Of a stretch of 64,000 nt of DNA, positions 28,501 to 43,500 are shown piece after piece; position 1 is the first letter of the stretch, and every line of letters begins with the position of its first letter. The stretch comes from Sipunculus nudus (Eukaryota > Annelida > Sipuncula > Golfingiida > Sipunculidae): assembly GCA_026874595.1 (NCBI GenBank), contig CM049321.1:10157979-10221978 (forward strand), read 5' to 3'. Below the pieces are notes generated by a model that worked only from the letters and a program-made list of their open reading frames with translations, was not told the origin of the DNA and searched no databases. Both the position numbers and the translations under genes were made by a program.

Positions 28501-31500
28501 ATGGGCAGGAACTAAATTCCCATCAATGGTTTGGCCCTTAGGAACCCCTTAGACAGCTCTAACTTTCACAAATCTGGACCTAAATATAGATAGAGAAATA
28601 AACTCATGAGCCCCTATAGCTATAAGACTACCCGCCCTAAAAGGCTTAACCATGGGCTCAAGCCTACTTGTCCCAGTTGGCCTAAATCCATAAGCCAGTC
28701 CTATTGACTGCCTACATTTAATTCACTATTCTCTGGCAGTTAACACTATTTATTTTTATTCATTTTTTATAACTCCTACCTGCATGAGAGCACACAACAT
28801 GTCCACGGCAGCATGAGTCACCCCGTCATCTTGTCTCTTCAGAGCCTTAACTACCTTTAGACCGACCCTCTCTCTCATCCTAAAGAGGTATAAATATGCA
28901 TTAGCTATGTAATATCATATATCAGTCAATTGCTGTAGTGACTGATCAAATAAATTTCAGTTTATAAATAGAATGGCTTTGTTTTTGCACTGCAAAAACA
29001 GATAAATGTCTCCCACTATAGGCCATCCCTCAACATTGGGTTAAATATGCACTACCACATCTCCTTGAAGATCCTGGTCAAGGTGACTGGTTTTGGAACT
29101 GCTCTGAGAACTTGGTAGGAACAATTGGTGTACCAAATTTTAGGACAAAATGATAAATACATCAAATGGTATGAGGTTCACAATAATTTAACATTTTAGA
29201 ATATTTGACCTTGAAGATGATGGTCAAGGTCACTTGGTTTTGAACTCATCTAGTATTCTGGATTAACAATTAGTATTTAAAATTTTTGAGGAAAAAATGC
29301 AGCCTTTCAAAAGTTATCGCGTTCACAACATATCCTACAGATGACAGATGAGGACAGACATAGCACTGAAAACAACAGGTCTCCCCTGGGGGAGATAATA
29401 TTGGGGATTGTTATTTATATCCGACCAATGATCGACAATCTCATGATGGTGCTCGGAATCCATTCGGGCCATGCTGACTTATATGGAGAAGAAGACCCTT
29501 AAATGCTGTCTGCTCAGCCTGATAAACAGCCAATATATGCGGCCAGGAACCGTAATGCGAGTTAGTTTTGTGTCAGAAAACCATTTGGTTCACCTTTATG
29601 TGCATGCAAGAGATAAGTTTGTGCCATGCTGTCAGTAGGTTGGAAATGGATAGTTTATACAGCAGGTCACTCGGGGTCCTCCATCAGTCGTTTCATACCT
29701 TGTGCATTTATATTACTATGTGTAGCATAAGGCTTTATAGGGCTCATTAAGACATGTGATTTCAAGGGCCTGTGCTTTAATTGTACCAGTTTTTTCTCAA
29801 TCAAAATATTTATCAAATATTATGAATGTACAAAACCATTTTAAAAACATAGAAATAACATACTTAGGAAGCTGTGTAAATGCCTGGAACCCAGCTTTGG
29901 ATGCTACCAGCCTCCTGAGTGCGTGGAACTGTGCCTCCAGCTCCTCTGCTGAGATGGAGTTCTGGTCTCCTTCTCTCTCCAGCAATGCGGATAAACTTCC
30001 GTTGATTAACTTCTCCTTGTTCTCAGCAAACAAGCCCTGTATGTGAATAACATAGCAGCTGTGATGTCTGTAAAACCAGTGAATTTCATACATTTTACCC
30101 TCTCTTTTAATGAAGTGACACTACCGAAGAAAAAATAAATTTGTGAACAAGATTTGCTGATCAGATTCAATTTTCTGTACATATATCCAGTAGATGACAG
30201 ATTGTTTATTCGTTTATTTGTTTTTTAACTTTTACAAGATGCTGTAAGCTTTAAAACTTTAAGCAAATTTAATCAATGGCATTTCAGGACCATCTTATGT
30301 TATAACTTAAGCAAGGAACTTTTAAACAAAATTAAAATTCCATGAACCTTCACAGTTTAAGGGAAACCCTGAATGTCTTAATATCTCAAATTATTTCTAA
30401 CAACAAGGCATATACATTATTTGGAAAATGCACAGCAGTATTCACACAGTTTACTTGCGCAGCATTTTCCCGGTCTCATGTTCTCAAGTAAAGATGTGCT
30501 ATTTTGGCCATAAACAGCTCGACAATGACTTTCAAGAGAAGAATTTACATAAAAACATTCACAATTGGTTTAATCATGGAAAAGTATTATTCAACAGTAA
30601 TTTTCCGTAAAAATCTATGATTCTTATATAAAATATGAACAGGAAGGATGGTCAGGTGAAACTGAAAAATAACCAAAACCAGACACTATACACAGAGTTT
30701 ACCTTAAAAAAAAAGTTTATCACCTTGCCATGGTAAGTTGGGTATACCTGTCACAGTAATATAGATATATCTGTCACTGAAGTATACCAGTTCATGGAAA
30801 CCACTACTGGTAATGTCTTGACGACAATGGAAGTATTTCTGGCAAAAATAATGTGCTACTTAGGAAATGGATTTTTTTCTGTCTCTTTAGTCATACCTTT
30901 TTACCCAGTTTGATGCCAGCTAACTCCATCTGTTGGCACAGGATGCATTATTTTTATACATATCAGAACTTATGATCTTTGGAAGCAAATTTTTATATGT
31001 TTACTTGCTCAACTTATTGCTCAGCTGCAAAAATATGTCAATGACTCAAGCTATGCATCTATATAAAGAATGATCTTGCTGATGTTAAGTTTACTTGTCA
31101 CACAAAAACCACTAATATAATTGGAATGTATCTCATTGAAAGTACAAGATTTTGTAAAATATAAACTGTGGATATAAAACTAATGTAGCTCTGGGGAAAA
31201 GATGGTATATTCTTCTGGTATTTTCTTATAGAGAAATAACAAGGAGCAATATTACGCCTCTTCTTTCACACAATCAGTTCAGTTTTGCTTTATACAAAAG
31301 TTTCCCAGCAAAACCATCTTAATACAAGGTCTGATTACCTCCTCTTCAGCCTGTTATGGTTCTGAGTGTGAGTAAACATGGTCCACATGTCTGTTTACCA
31401 TAACAAGGCTGCATGTCTTGAGATCCCAAACAAGTAGTAGTCTAAACTAGTTCATACATGAACCTTCATGTCCTCTGATATATCTCTGAGAGAAAGACAT

Positions 31501-34500
31501 TACAGTCCATGGGCCGTATGTAAATTTATTGTAGAACCTGCGTCAACAGATTTGTGCAATAGGTCATAGGGCCTGAGCTGAATTGACATCGCAGTGCAGA
31601 TTGACAGTGTGTTTTTGGTCCCTGAGCCACGGCAACACGCAATGTGTCAGCCAGCATGAACATGTATTACATATTTTTGGGCAAAATCAGTCATGGCATA
31701 TCCTGATCAACAGGTGCTGTAAGCCTGAAAAGACTGCGCCACTTCACTTTTTTTAACACTCGTGTACAGGTGTAAGCCAACAGTTTTTTGGCAATATTTA
31801 GGCAGGTACCATTTTCTCCAAAGGAGAAGACGCTATTTTCATGTAAATTGATGTGATTAGGTCCCTTTAAGGGGATTAGACTACAGTGTGACAGTTTGAT
31901 AAATATTTAAGACTGAGTCATAACAATGAATTATAATTTCAGTAGCATTCGTTTGCATTAATTCTTGGTTGTCTATTGTCTACCTTGGAAGACATATGAA
32001 CTAGCAAAAATAAAACATACACTGTAAAATGTCTGTCAGAACCCAAAAAGATATAACATGCTTATCAACTTTTTGTCAGAATCAAGATTTTCATGAACAG
32101 AGGAAATATTCCCAAATTTTCAACAAATATGCATACCTTGGACATATTTATAATACTTACATCTGCAGTGACAGCATGCAGTAAGCCGCTGTATGAGACA
32201 TTGCAGTTAAACCTGTGGACAGCTTCACTGAATGTCTTGCCTACTGCAGGGGTTTGTAAAAACTTCATGTGCTGACTCTCAACCTCCTCATCTACTGGTA
32301 AAGTAAAAGGTCCTGCAGGGAACAAAATGTTCACAGGTCAACATCATGCAGACTCTCCATTAATATAACGACTAGCACATTACCCTTTCATTACTGGGCT
32401 TTTGAAGACCATTCTTTTTCATTTGCAATACAACAGATTAAACTGGAAGTTCCCCCTTTGGATACAATAGCATACTTTCTGTAAGATGGCGCTGTGATGG
32501 CCCCTTCACAATTTAATATCAAATTTGTCTGGATTTATTAGAAAATATGAAAAATGACCCCCTGAGGACTCACTCTGCATCATTCCTGTTATTTCAGGAC
32601 CAGAAACAAAATTCCTGAGATGTGATTAGAGAGGAGTTGCATGAGAACAGTTAAATCAACCTAAAGAGCTACAAAGTGGTGAATTATGTAAATCCTTGGG
32701 TTCTGGTTTAATATCTGTAATTTCTCCTTTTTATAATTATGGATTTTCTTGCATTTGGTTGTTATATAATATGATGTATGAATATGTTCATTAAATGGAG
32801 GAAATAAAAACTATCATCATCATCATCACGGCTCTTACAGTAAAATATGAGATCTCATTTTACCATCAAAGGTGAATATCCAATCTGATTCAAACACACT
32901 GGCAAACATCTGATCTTCTTCTAACACAGGTTTACCAGAAATTTAAATAATATCTTATTCAGTTTTTGTTTTTAACAGTCTTGGAAAGTCTATTTTATAT
33001 CTAAATAATTTTATTTGAATGGAATCTAAAGCCCTGTATCTTAACCAATCTTATTTGTACTTAGGATCTTATATCATGCATTATAATATTCTAATGTATG
33101 CTCAGATGACCCAAATGCCTTCCCCACTTGATTATATTTTTTATGGATTTTTTTTTCAGAAATTAACCAACATACTCACCTAATCTATACCCCCTGTTTG
33201 TTGGTTTCATTCTGACATGAACATCTCTGTTACCTGAAGCTCTGACACCATCTAATACTGATGCCAGCAACGCATCTCTGTAGAAACAAATATAGTTCAG
33301 TTTATGTAAACATTTCTGCAAAATATCAAATGATAAAGTAGATTATTAACTAAATTGGTAGATAACTGGTAAATGGGTAGATACCTGGAGTTGCTTCACA
33401 GTTTCCTACTGAAATCTGATAAAGTGCTAATTATATGCCTGTTTGGTCAGTTATAGCTGCCATTCAAGATTCAGACAAAAGGGGCAGATCCATAAAGGAA
33501 AATGAACAGGTTTGAGGAAGCCATCATATTAAAGAATATCTAGGCATTTGGACCATTAGAACATAAGGATTCCTGGTCTGATGAACTGACAGCATTTTGG
33601 TTCATTCAATGCTTGCCAAACGCTTGCTGTCTACAGCAACATTGAATTGCTATGGGTTTATATTTTCTTACGAATATTTTGCAATAAGTTGGTTCTACCC
33701 CTTTATTATGATCCAATGAACTTAATCACACTCGAGATCTCAATAGCCAGTGATACCATGTAAAAGGCTCAAATAAAGCTAATGCTTAACTGCTAATCAA
33801 AGTCAAAAACTGCTCATCATTTTGTAAAACTGAAAACTGATAACAAATTTTCTCCAATTTAATTACTCCATGCCGATACCTTTCCAGTTAGGTGGTCATT
33901 CACGAAAGCCAACACCAGTATATATTGAACGTTAATTAATCTGTAAATAGCAGTTTTAGTTGGTGTGTTGGGATGATTATTGTACATGAATATGTTAATC
34001 AACATCTACTACAAAGAGCCCAGTCACTCAGGAAATCCTAGCACCAACCAGCACTCCTAAATATATACAGTGGAACCTCTCCTTACAGGAACCTCTGTAC
34101 TAAGGGCACCTCCTATTTACGGCCACAGCCACTTGAAAGTAGGCCCCAAAATCTATAACCTCCCTACTAAAGACACCTCTGTATTGCGGGCAAAATGTCC
34201 AGTCCCTTCAGTGTCCGTAATTCAGAGGTTTTACAGTATATAAATTCACATTTGTGAAATGTGACAATGATATGGACTTTTGAAGCAGTTTTATTCTCTC
34301 ACCTTTCAGTTGATGTAAACGTCCTGACTTCCCCTTTCACATATTCGACCATAAACAACTGGGGGTTCTCAGGGTCACGCACTATTGAAAATATCTGTAA
34401 ACATAATGCAAACAGTAAAGGTTTAAAGAGAGGTTCTGACCATTAACTAGTGACAATAAAAATTATAACATAGTAAGATTGCTACATATTCATTTTGGCC

Positions 34501-37500
34501 TGTCACTGATGCAAAACAAACACAGGCAGTTTTGAAACAATGAACATGTAATAATTTAATATTGGTCAAGATTGGCAAGACAGACTTGACATTACACTTC
34601 ATGTCAAGACGGGTATACTGAATCCCAACCAGGACACTTGTGGGTATCATTATGGTATATATCTGAATGTTTACAAGGGCCTGTGGTAAGCTTCATTTAG
34701 CTTAATATTTGCATGAGTAAAATTCCGCAAATTTCCTGTGTTTCATGAGGGTTCCATTTTCACAATCTTCACATAAAATATCCTTCACAAGAGTATATCC
34801 ATATTTATATAAACAAGTTTTATTAAATTACACGTAAGCAAAATCATAACAATCAGACAGGGACTGAGGGGAACACTGAATAACAGGAAATAACCCCTCA
34901 TTTCTGGCAGATAATTGAAAACATCTAATATAATTTATAATAATGGTCTATGATTTAATAAGGGTAATATACAAGATCTGTTATCATTAATAATAACAAT
35001 TTATTATTTGCCTCTTCCCTTGCCTTTGAAGATGATGACTTTATTCATAATCGTTCAATTTCACTGTAATTTCCCTTTTGCAAATAGCACACAAAGGCAA
35101 CAACAGTATGTTAATCATCATGAGAATGTTGACTTCAGTTAACAACTAAAGGACACTAAAGTGTCGGAATTTTTTTAATGCTTGCTTTTACTAGGCACAG
35201 TAGAACCTACAGTAGAATATTCGAATAATTTTGGGGAAATAAAATAGGTTTGGATATGGGAGGTTACAGACATGCGAGGAACACCATTTTTTTTCAGTAT
35301 ATTTACTATTACTTAAGGTACACAAGCATATCAAGGTTCCATTGAAACAATAGCTAATGCCAATAACATTATCTCATCAGTACATTTTTCTTAATCTTAT
35401 ATTCATAAGAAAACAGCAAACCATCTACAATAATTATAATATATTATAAAGAAAATCAGCAACTTTCTGTATATACATACAGCTTGCAAGGGAAGCGTTT
35501 TATACAATTAACTGTTTTTCGCACAAAGCCGCAATAATGAATGTTTGCACACAGCACACTTGTTATAAGTTAACTAGTGCTACCACCTACAGGAAATAAT
35601 GTAAATGATTTTACATATTCTTGCATGATGCACTTGTGTGATGTAATTGCATAAAAGTGTTATATTAAAAATAACATGTGAATATTATGGGCTACTTAAA
35701 CACAACAGGTGTAGATTGTTGATAGGAACTCATACCAAACTTTGAGTGAGTTTACCAAACAGAAACACAAAGAAACAATCATAGAATGATCAAAACAAGG
35801 ATGACAAGGATGACAGTGTAAAGTTAATTAATACTTACAGGCTACACTGACACTACTTTTCAGGTAAAAGAGATATATTTCAGTTTCTCAAGTTATATTT
35901 CAGAAAAACAAATATTTCAGATTGGGATACAGAAATTTGAGGTTCTATTGTACTATGTACATGTGCAGAGTACTGTTCTGGTCACAGATTTAGTGACAGG
36001 TGCTTACACAATCAAGGCTCGCTGTACCATTTTAATTACACAGGTTTCATTGTACTTACATCACACAGGGCTTTGCATGTGACCACGTTGTAAGTTCCAG
36101 GATCTCTCTCCACGAGACAGGTTTCTGTGAGACATAGCAGGCGCCGCACCGGGTCACTGTGTCTAGGGCTGATCTTCATCACCGTGAACTCGGCGTATGA
36201 TGTGATGTGTTCATCAGCACTGAAAGTTACAAAAACCAATGATCACAGCATGACAGAGTGAAACCAACACCACTGTATGCTTCAAGGGGTTAATTCTATG
36301 ATTCAAATTTCTACACTCTACAGGGCAAAAAGACCTGCACTTAAAGGTTTGTGGGAACAGTCTTATTAACCACACATAAATATCCCACCCAACAGCCACC
36401 ACAGTAGTATTCAGTTAATAACTGGTACATATGATGACTCCACAAAGTCCAAAGGCTTCCTTACAAATTTAAACCCAAGTGTTTGTCACATGACAACACC
36501 CTGACGTAATTTAATGCACCATATTTGATAAAATAAACATCAAGGACCTGAAAAGCAACCATTCACGATCTGTAGTTCCTGAAAACAAGTTTTTAACCCT
36601 AAACCAAAATACACCATTCCTTTCATTCATAATTAATCATACTAGTCATATTATATTCTTGAATATAGGAATATATAAGAAATAAAGGAGTTATTGGAAG
36701 CCCTATTTTGGGCTCTAAAGGGGGACACACTTCAGGGATCTGAAACCTATATATGAAAAGTTTAGCCCTGTCATGCTTATAAAGTCAAGTACAGTATATT
36801 AATTTACAACTCTAACCTGTACTCGCCCAGCCTGTGTAGCTGGAACTGGTCAAAAGATATTGGTTCTTTTCGTTGTCTGATGGTCACACCAACGTAAGCG
36901 CCTGCTGCTTCCTGTATGCTGTGAATCAGATCATCTCGCTGTTCAAGGGCAAACAGGTGCTGCAATGATCAAAATAAAAATGCTGAGGTGCATCACTGAT
37001 CATCAAGCAGGCCACTCATGAGGGTTGTTTTTTTTTTAGTACTCAACATGTTGCACCATACAGACAAAGCACTTTAAAGCAAAATGAACAAAACATAAAT
37101 ATAAAATAATAATAATAATAATAATATTAAAATGGTGATAGCCAAATCTCACAGCAAACCTCCATTTGCAGTTAACCTCTTCCATTTGTAATTTATCTCT
37201 ACCAATGAAACAACAATCCATTATTCCCTCTTGCATCTTGCATGATCTTCATTCATGCAATTATATTGTTTCATATCCGGAGTTGTAACCTGACACTGTG
37301 CAACATGTTTCATGTATATAGAACATGCTCCATTTCTTTAAACATTTCAAGAACACTGGTCATGTAAAACATATTGACAAATACATATATGCTGTTGCTC
37401 CTCATGCATCTTCCGCAACACATTGTGCAATAAATTCCCAAGTGAATGGCCAGCTGGGAGAAAACCTAAGCCAAGCATGATATAATTTCATATTAAGTCA

Positions 37501-40500
37501 TAAACATTCAATGCTAAATGAAACAGGCAAGTATAAAATCAAAACATACATTACCAAAATGAAAATGCTGAGCAAATTATGCCCAGATTAATTTTCCATT
37601 TCTAACTTTAGGGTGATTCTGCTTGAGAGGGTTAAATATTATATATTGGTTATGATAAAGAAAATCATGGATTGTGGTGATTCAAAATCACATATGACCA
37701 TTAATTTTATGGGAAGACCGTGCATCATTGTGACATCTTGGCATAAGAAAGAGCATAAGAACAGATGATAAACCAGCTTTTGTGGTCCAGGGGTAGAGCC
37801 AAGGAATCCTAGCTGAGACATTGTGAGTTTGAATCTCACCCCAAGCTAGGAGATATTTCATGCCCCCCCACCCCCCACCCAGGGTGAGTGCATTGCAGAC
37901 TTATTGGAAAAGTTGTGCCCCGAGTCGTGCCCAAAAGCCCTGTTTCACTCACGAACATGTGCACATTTCGGGGGTTCCTCAGAGGTAGGACCCCGCTATG
38001 GGTTGGATTACACACACAGGGCCTGCAGGTGCAGTAGTCACCAAGCCTGGTTATTTTATTGTGGGATAATGTATGGTTACAGCCGCAGCCATAACCTAAA
38101 GTAGAATGAGAAGGTTCTTTACAAAGTAAGACTCACCAATCGTTTGTGTCCTCCATGGATAACAGCTAGCCCTCCAGGGTAGTCTGATATTGTTGTGAGT
38201 CCCTCAATGTCCTTGTAATGATACGAACACAAAACCTTCCCATTCGCTGCATTTATCTGGTCCAGTGACCCCTGGTTGACCTCTAGTAGGACTGGCACAC
38301 GGTTATCTGACCAGTGGTACTTGTATGCATTGTATCGCTGAAACATATCCATGTCATAAAAGCAGATGTAACAAAGCATCGGGACTTCAAAAATGTAATT
38401 TTTAGCACTTTGGAACATTACAGATTGTTAGAATTATTTGCATGCATGACCTTTATCTCTAACGGACATCAAAGAAATGCAAATATCATAAGCCTTATGT
38501 GACTTACAACATATATGGAAACCCTGCTGTAAATGTTTATATAAATAATTTCACAAAACCAGAAAATCAATCATGCAAATACTTTGTATATACTAAATAG
38601 ATTTTAAATTCCATGATACATATATAGTTTTTTAAATAGAAGCATCAACTAAATAATGGCATTTGTAGATGTATTTTTGTACATTAAAGTAGACTTTGCT
38701 TTTAAACAAACACTGTTATTATTGAGGAATTAAAAAGGTCAACCTCAAAGACTATAAAGCAATGATATACAGTTTTGGCAAAACAAGCACCTAAATACAA
38801 GCAAATAAGTATTTCTTAGACTCAACATTATGCATCAATAAGTCTTTATAACATTAAGAAACTTTCTCTTGTATAAAGTTGATTTATTTCTCACCTTTTT
38901 AGATGTCACATTCTCAGCAAACAAGTGTCTGAACCTCTGAAATATAAAAAAAATCATTTTCAATTAAAATTTTATTTTCAGAAACATTCAGGTGAGATAA
39001 GTTAGAAATGATATAAACCTTTTTTTATCTGAAATATATTTAAGGAATTTACTGACTCTGACATCTGACAATTATATCATCTCTTAGAAATAAATGTGAA
39101 CCAGAATCACTGAACAGAAAGTCAAACCACAGTTATAGGCAGCAAAGGAAGGGCAAAAATGAATACTCAAGTATTACTAACACAATAAATTTACTGAAAA
39201 TGTGTGTGGGGGGGGGGGGAGGGAGGAGGTGAGTGTGGGGGTTCAATTAGTTTCTAGTGTTGTATATACAGTAAGCAAAGTGAATGATTAAATTATTTCC
39301 TGAAATCCTGAACAAAAAATTCATTCATATCAAGGAAATTTTCTCAATTTCTCATGCTAGCATAACCAGGGCTCCAGTGCTTGTGTAATCTTACCCATTA
39401 GCATATAATGATATACTTTTATTTAGGTGGTTAATGATAATGCCAATAAATCTGCATATTGAATCAATTTAGATAAGTCATGGTTACACATCTGTGCCAT
39501 GCAGCATTAAACTTATCTCCTGTAATGTTGTATTACTTTCATATACAAACACAACAAAACTGTGACAAAAATGTCACAAACTCCAAATGTTTATATATTT
39601 GTTATTCCACTGTAGTATGTGAACATGGTAATGTATACATGAGCCAGAGTTGAGTGATAGTTATTGAGTGTTTGAGTCAAACATGTGCTGCTATAATATT
39701 ATTAATCACTGTACATACAACATAAGATTTAGTTTGTTACCACCGCCAGTGTTGGTTTGATTGTCTGTTAGCAAAACTACTAAAAATGTTATTTACAGAT
39801 TTTAAAGAAATTATCAGGATAGCTCGGCAATGATACAAGGAACAATTGATTAAATTTTGGAGGTGATCAGTTTCACTTTCTGGATCAAGGAATTTTTTTA
39901 AAGGAACAAGGGACCCATAGGTCATGGTGCACAGCTGAAGGTGGAGTTGAAAATCTTAAATAATAACAAACTGAGAAAATTTTGAGGGGAAGAGATAATA
40001 CAGGCCATGATTGTTAAGATTGGTTTGAATTGATGAGTAAGGTATTGTTGCGAAATAATATTTTGTGATCTGACAATGTGTTTTCTAATTTAACCAAGTG
40101 AGCAGTTTATAAACATACAATTTATACTATGTTACAAAGACAAATTTTTCAGGGGGAAATATTAGGCTGATCCCGGTTTCTAACCCATGTTGTTGGCGCA
40201 CAAGTCCGGCGAACCAACCGCTTCGCTAGCAAAGCAAGCTTCACTAGCAAGACAGTTCGGTCCGCTTTTATGTCACCCCATAACACACACCCTCTTACGA
40301 GCGTTCTGCTATCAGAACAAGACTAATTATCCCAGGAGTCACATTTTGGTGAGCTTATTTCCTGGGCCACAAAGTTTACCGTCATGTTGGACCAGCCCCT
40401 ATTTTGTTACAAAGACAAAATGATGTCGATGGCGCACATGTCCGGCGAACCAACCACTTCGCTAGCAAAGCAAGCTTCACTAGCGAGATAGTTTGGTCCA

Positions 40501-43500
40501 CTTTTATGTCACCCCGTGACAACTACTACCATGATCATTGGTTGGCTCTTTGATAAATTGTTGACATGTTCAGCAGATGACACATATCTTCAGTTAGTAC
40601 CTCACTTTTTTATGATACTATGTTAGTTTCAATTTTATAAATTTAACACAGTTGCAATACACAATAACACTAGCATCCCCACTGCAAGGACTTAATGGTT
40701 GGGAGGGGGGGGGGGTTGTTATATTGGGAGTCTCAACACCTATGCATCTACATACAGGATATAAAATTTAATTCAACATAGCTTACAGGAAAATGAACTG
40801 ATTCATGATTAATAAATATTTAGTTATAAACAAAGAGATGGACAAACATGTCACTTTATTTCTGATTCTGCTTAGGTAGAAAATAATGAAAAAATCTTTG
40901 CATTATTTCTTTTTTTTTTTTTATTATATCAAACCTTTTACAAGATTTTAAAGTTTATAAATTATAATATAATTAGTTGATTCACAATATCAAATGCATC
41001 TTCATTTTTCCTATATTTTTTTTTTATCAGAAAAATATACAGATTCTATAAATTTGCAAAATAATAAATATCTGAAAATATATAACTTGATTCAGAATTC
41101 ACAATTCGAAATTACACTGAGATGAAAGCTACATTTCTGACAATGCCATATGGCAGATGTCTGTGCTCTCTGTGTGCATTTTTTGAAATATTACAATTTA
41201 ATTAGAGCCAGGACTGTAGGGCCTGACATAGGTTTCGGAGAGGTGGATTTGAAAATTGCATGGTAGCATACACATACAAAATATGTGTTCTATGACAATT
41301 GTGGAAAAACAGGTAAAGAATGTCAGATTCAAACTGCACGACATTCAAAGACATCACAGGATAAACCCATGAGAGTCACAGAAAGGATGTACAACGGTGG
41401 ATCAACCAAAGAACAACCATGGCTTAAAGAAGGAAAATAATAGAACTAATGTACACAGGAATTTCCTACAATCCTGAGGGTCCAGGGGTGCCAAAATAAT
41501 TTATGTGGCTGATAAAAATATGAACATGTTCAAAATTCTACCAAAGCATCTGTCATCAGACAATGCCTGTTATTCATACAATACACAAATCTGCATGGAA
41601 TTTCACAAATTCACAATAGAAGAAATATCGCACGCCTGTTCAGGGACATATGCTAAGTTTCTGTAATTAAGATAGCCTTGCCAGCATCTCAGTTGATGGT
41701 CATTGCATTTTTTTATACCATCACACTGCACTATCAGACATTCATTGGCTTCACATTCTTTATGTTCTTGAATCAAAAACATTTAACATACCAGTGCTTC
41801 TGTGAGTAGGTCTGCCCTGTGGTCAGTGGAGAACCGCATCGTGTCTGTCTTCTTGAGACCCTTCTTCATTGTGATCAGGAACTCGTTTGTCTGCGGGGCC
41901 TTGGTGTTAGGGACGATGCTAATGAAATCCTCATAGGGCCACTGAAATATAGTATTACATATCATATTACAATATTGGTCTAAACAGGTAAGTTTGAATC
42001 AAACCTGATATAGCTGACAGCAATGAACGTGATGATAGATACTTCTCCAGTCAAGGTCATATTTCCAGACACTATTTCAACTGATACAACAATAATGATC
42101 ACAAATTTGAATTCTGACATGTCTTCATAAAATATCTTCCAACAGTGTGAATACAGATACCAGAGTAATTTCATTACAAAACATGTTAATTTTTCAAACA
42201 CCTAGTAAATATTTTAATCTGGACTATTATATGTTAAGTTTTTGCTGAAAACATTAACCTGGCACTGTACATTTATATAACTATATATGTTTATTTGTAG
42301 GTATAGATCTGCAGTGCATGTATGTTGAACTTTATTTGTCTGTATGTATTAGAGCCATTAGAGGTATTTATTTATAAATCCAGATACAGTAGAGCATCGT
42401 TTTTCTGAAAGCCTTTGGGGACAAGATTTTTGTTCGGATGAACGATCATTCAGATTAACGATTTCCCATGAAATTACTCTGAAAATCACCATAATTAGGC
42501 CTACTGCCGAGTTCTGGACATTACCAGATAGTGACTGACCCAAATTGATTAAGCTAGCCCATGATAAATGTGTGAAAATATATTGTAACATTTTCAATCA
42601 ATTTAATAAACTTATCATAAAGAACCCATAATTATATAATAATATAAATATTGGTGAACAGCCCTTTGCTGGAATCAATAGGTATTGTACCTACATCAAC
42701 TAGCGTGGCTGCCAAGATAACTGGAATGACCTGCCATGACCTCAAAAGCGCTGCCATCTAGGCAGATAGGTTAACTACTGGGAACCTTTTACTATATTTT
42801 TATCACAAGTGACCCATGGGTCATGACGCTCAGCTGCCAAGCATGACCTGTGACATCATGGACTGAGATTCACAACTTCCAGTCAAATTTTGAAGAACCA
42901 ATTTGCCAATTTGTTGAAAATTTTCTATGACAACAGAAATATATATCACCTATGTCTGGTTAAAACACAGTGAATTGATGGTCTGAGGAAAATGCATGAT
43001 TGTTAAGCTATCAGGAACTATTCCAACAGCTTGCTTGAAACCTGTCAGTCTCAAAAGGAACACCACAAAGGGCAAATATAAGATCAAAATATATAGCAAA
43101 AATCAAGGAAATACATGCAAGAATTATTGAGAAACAGGTGCTTCTGTATGAATTTTTATTCAATACAAGCCAACTGTACTGCACTTTTATAAATGATGGT
43201 AATATTTATTCAGAAATATTTGACCCAATCCTTTACAAGATTACATTTAAATATACATCCAACTGCATTCACTTTAACTGTTCTTGAGATAATATGATCA
43301 AAAGGAATTAAAAGATGGTTGCCTGGTGGCCATATTGGACTTCTGACAAGTCTGAAATCAGACAACAAACATTCTCTAAATCGGACCAAACATTAAAGAA
43401 AAATTACTGAAACTGCACTGAAGAAAGAATTTCTAAGGTGGCTAACTGGCAGACATAATGGATTTCTGACAAGTATGACATTTGATATCCCACATTCTCC

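Larger units (their letters stand above)
38937..41791. other. DNAJC13: 2.9-kb intron between coding exons 4 and 3
   Basis: Holds G tracts at 39208-39219 and 40705-40715, a pair of 85-bp direct repeats (40195 and 40431), and otherwise AT-rich DNA without recognisable exons. Confidence 0.6.

Noticed and set aside
40187-40423. 78-codon plus-strand frame
   Set aside because: It is explained by the 85-bp direct repeat; no protein family recognised.
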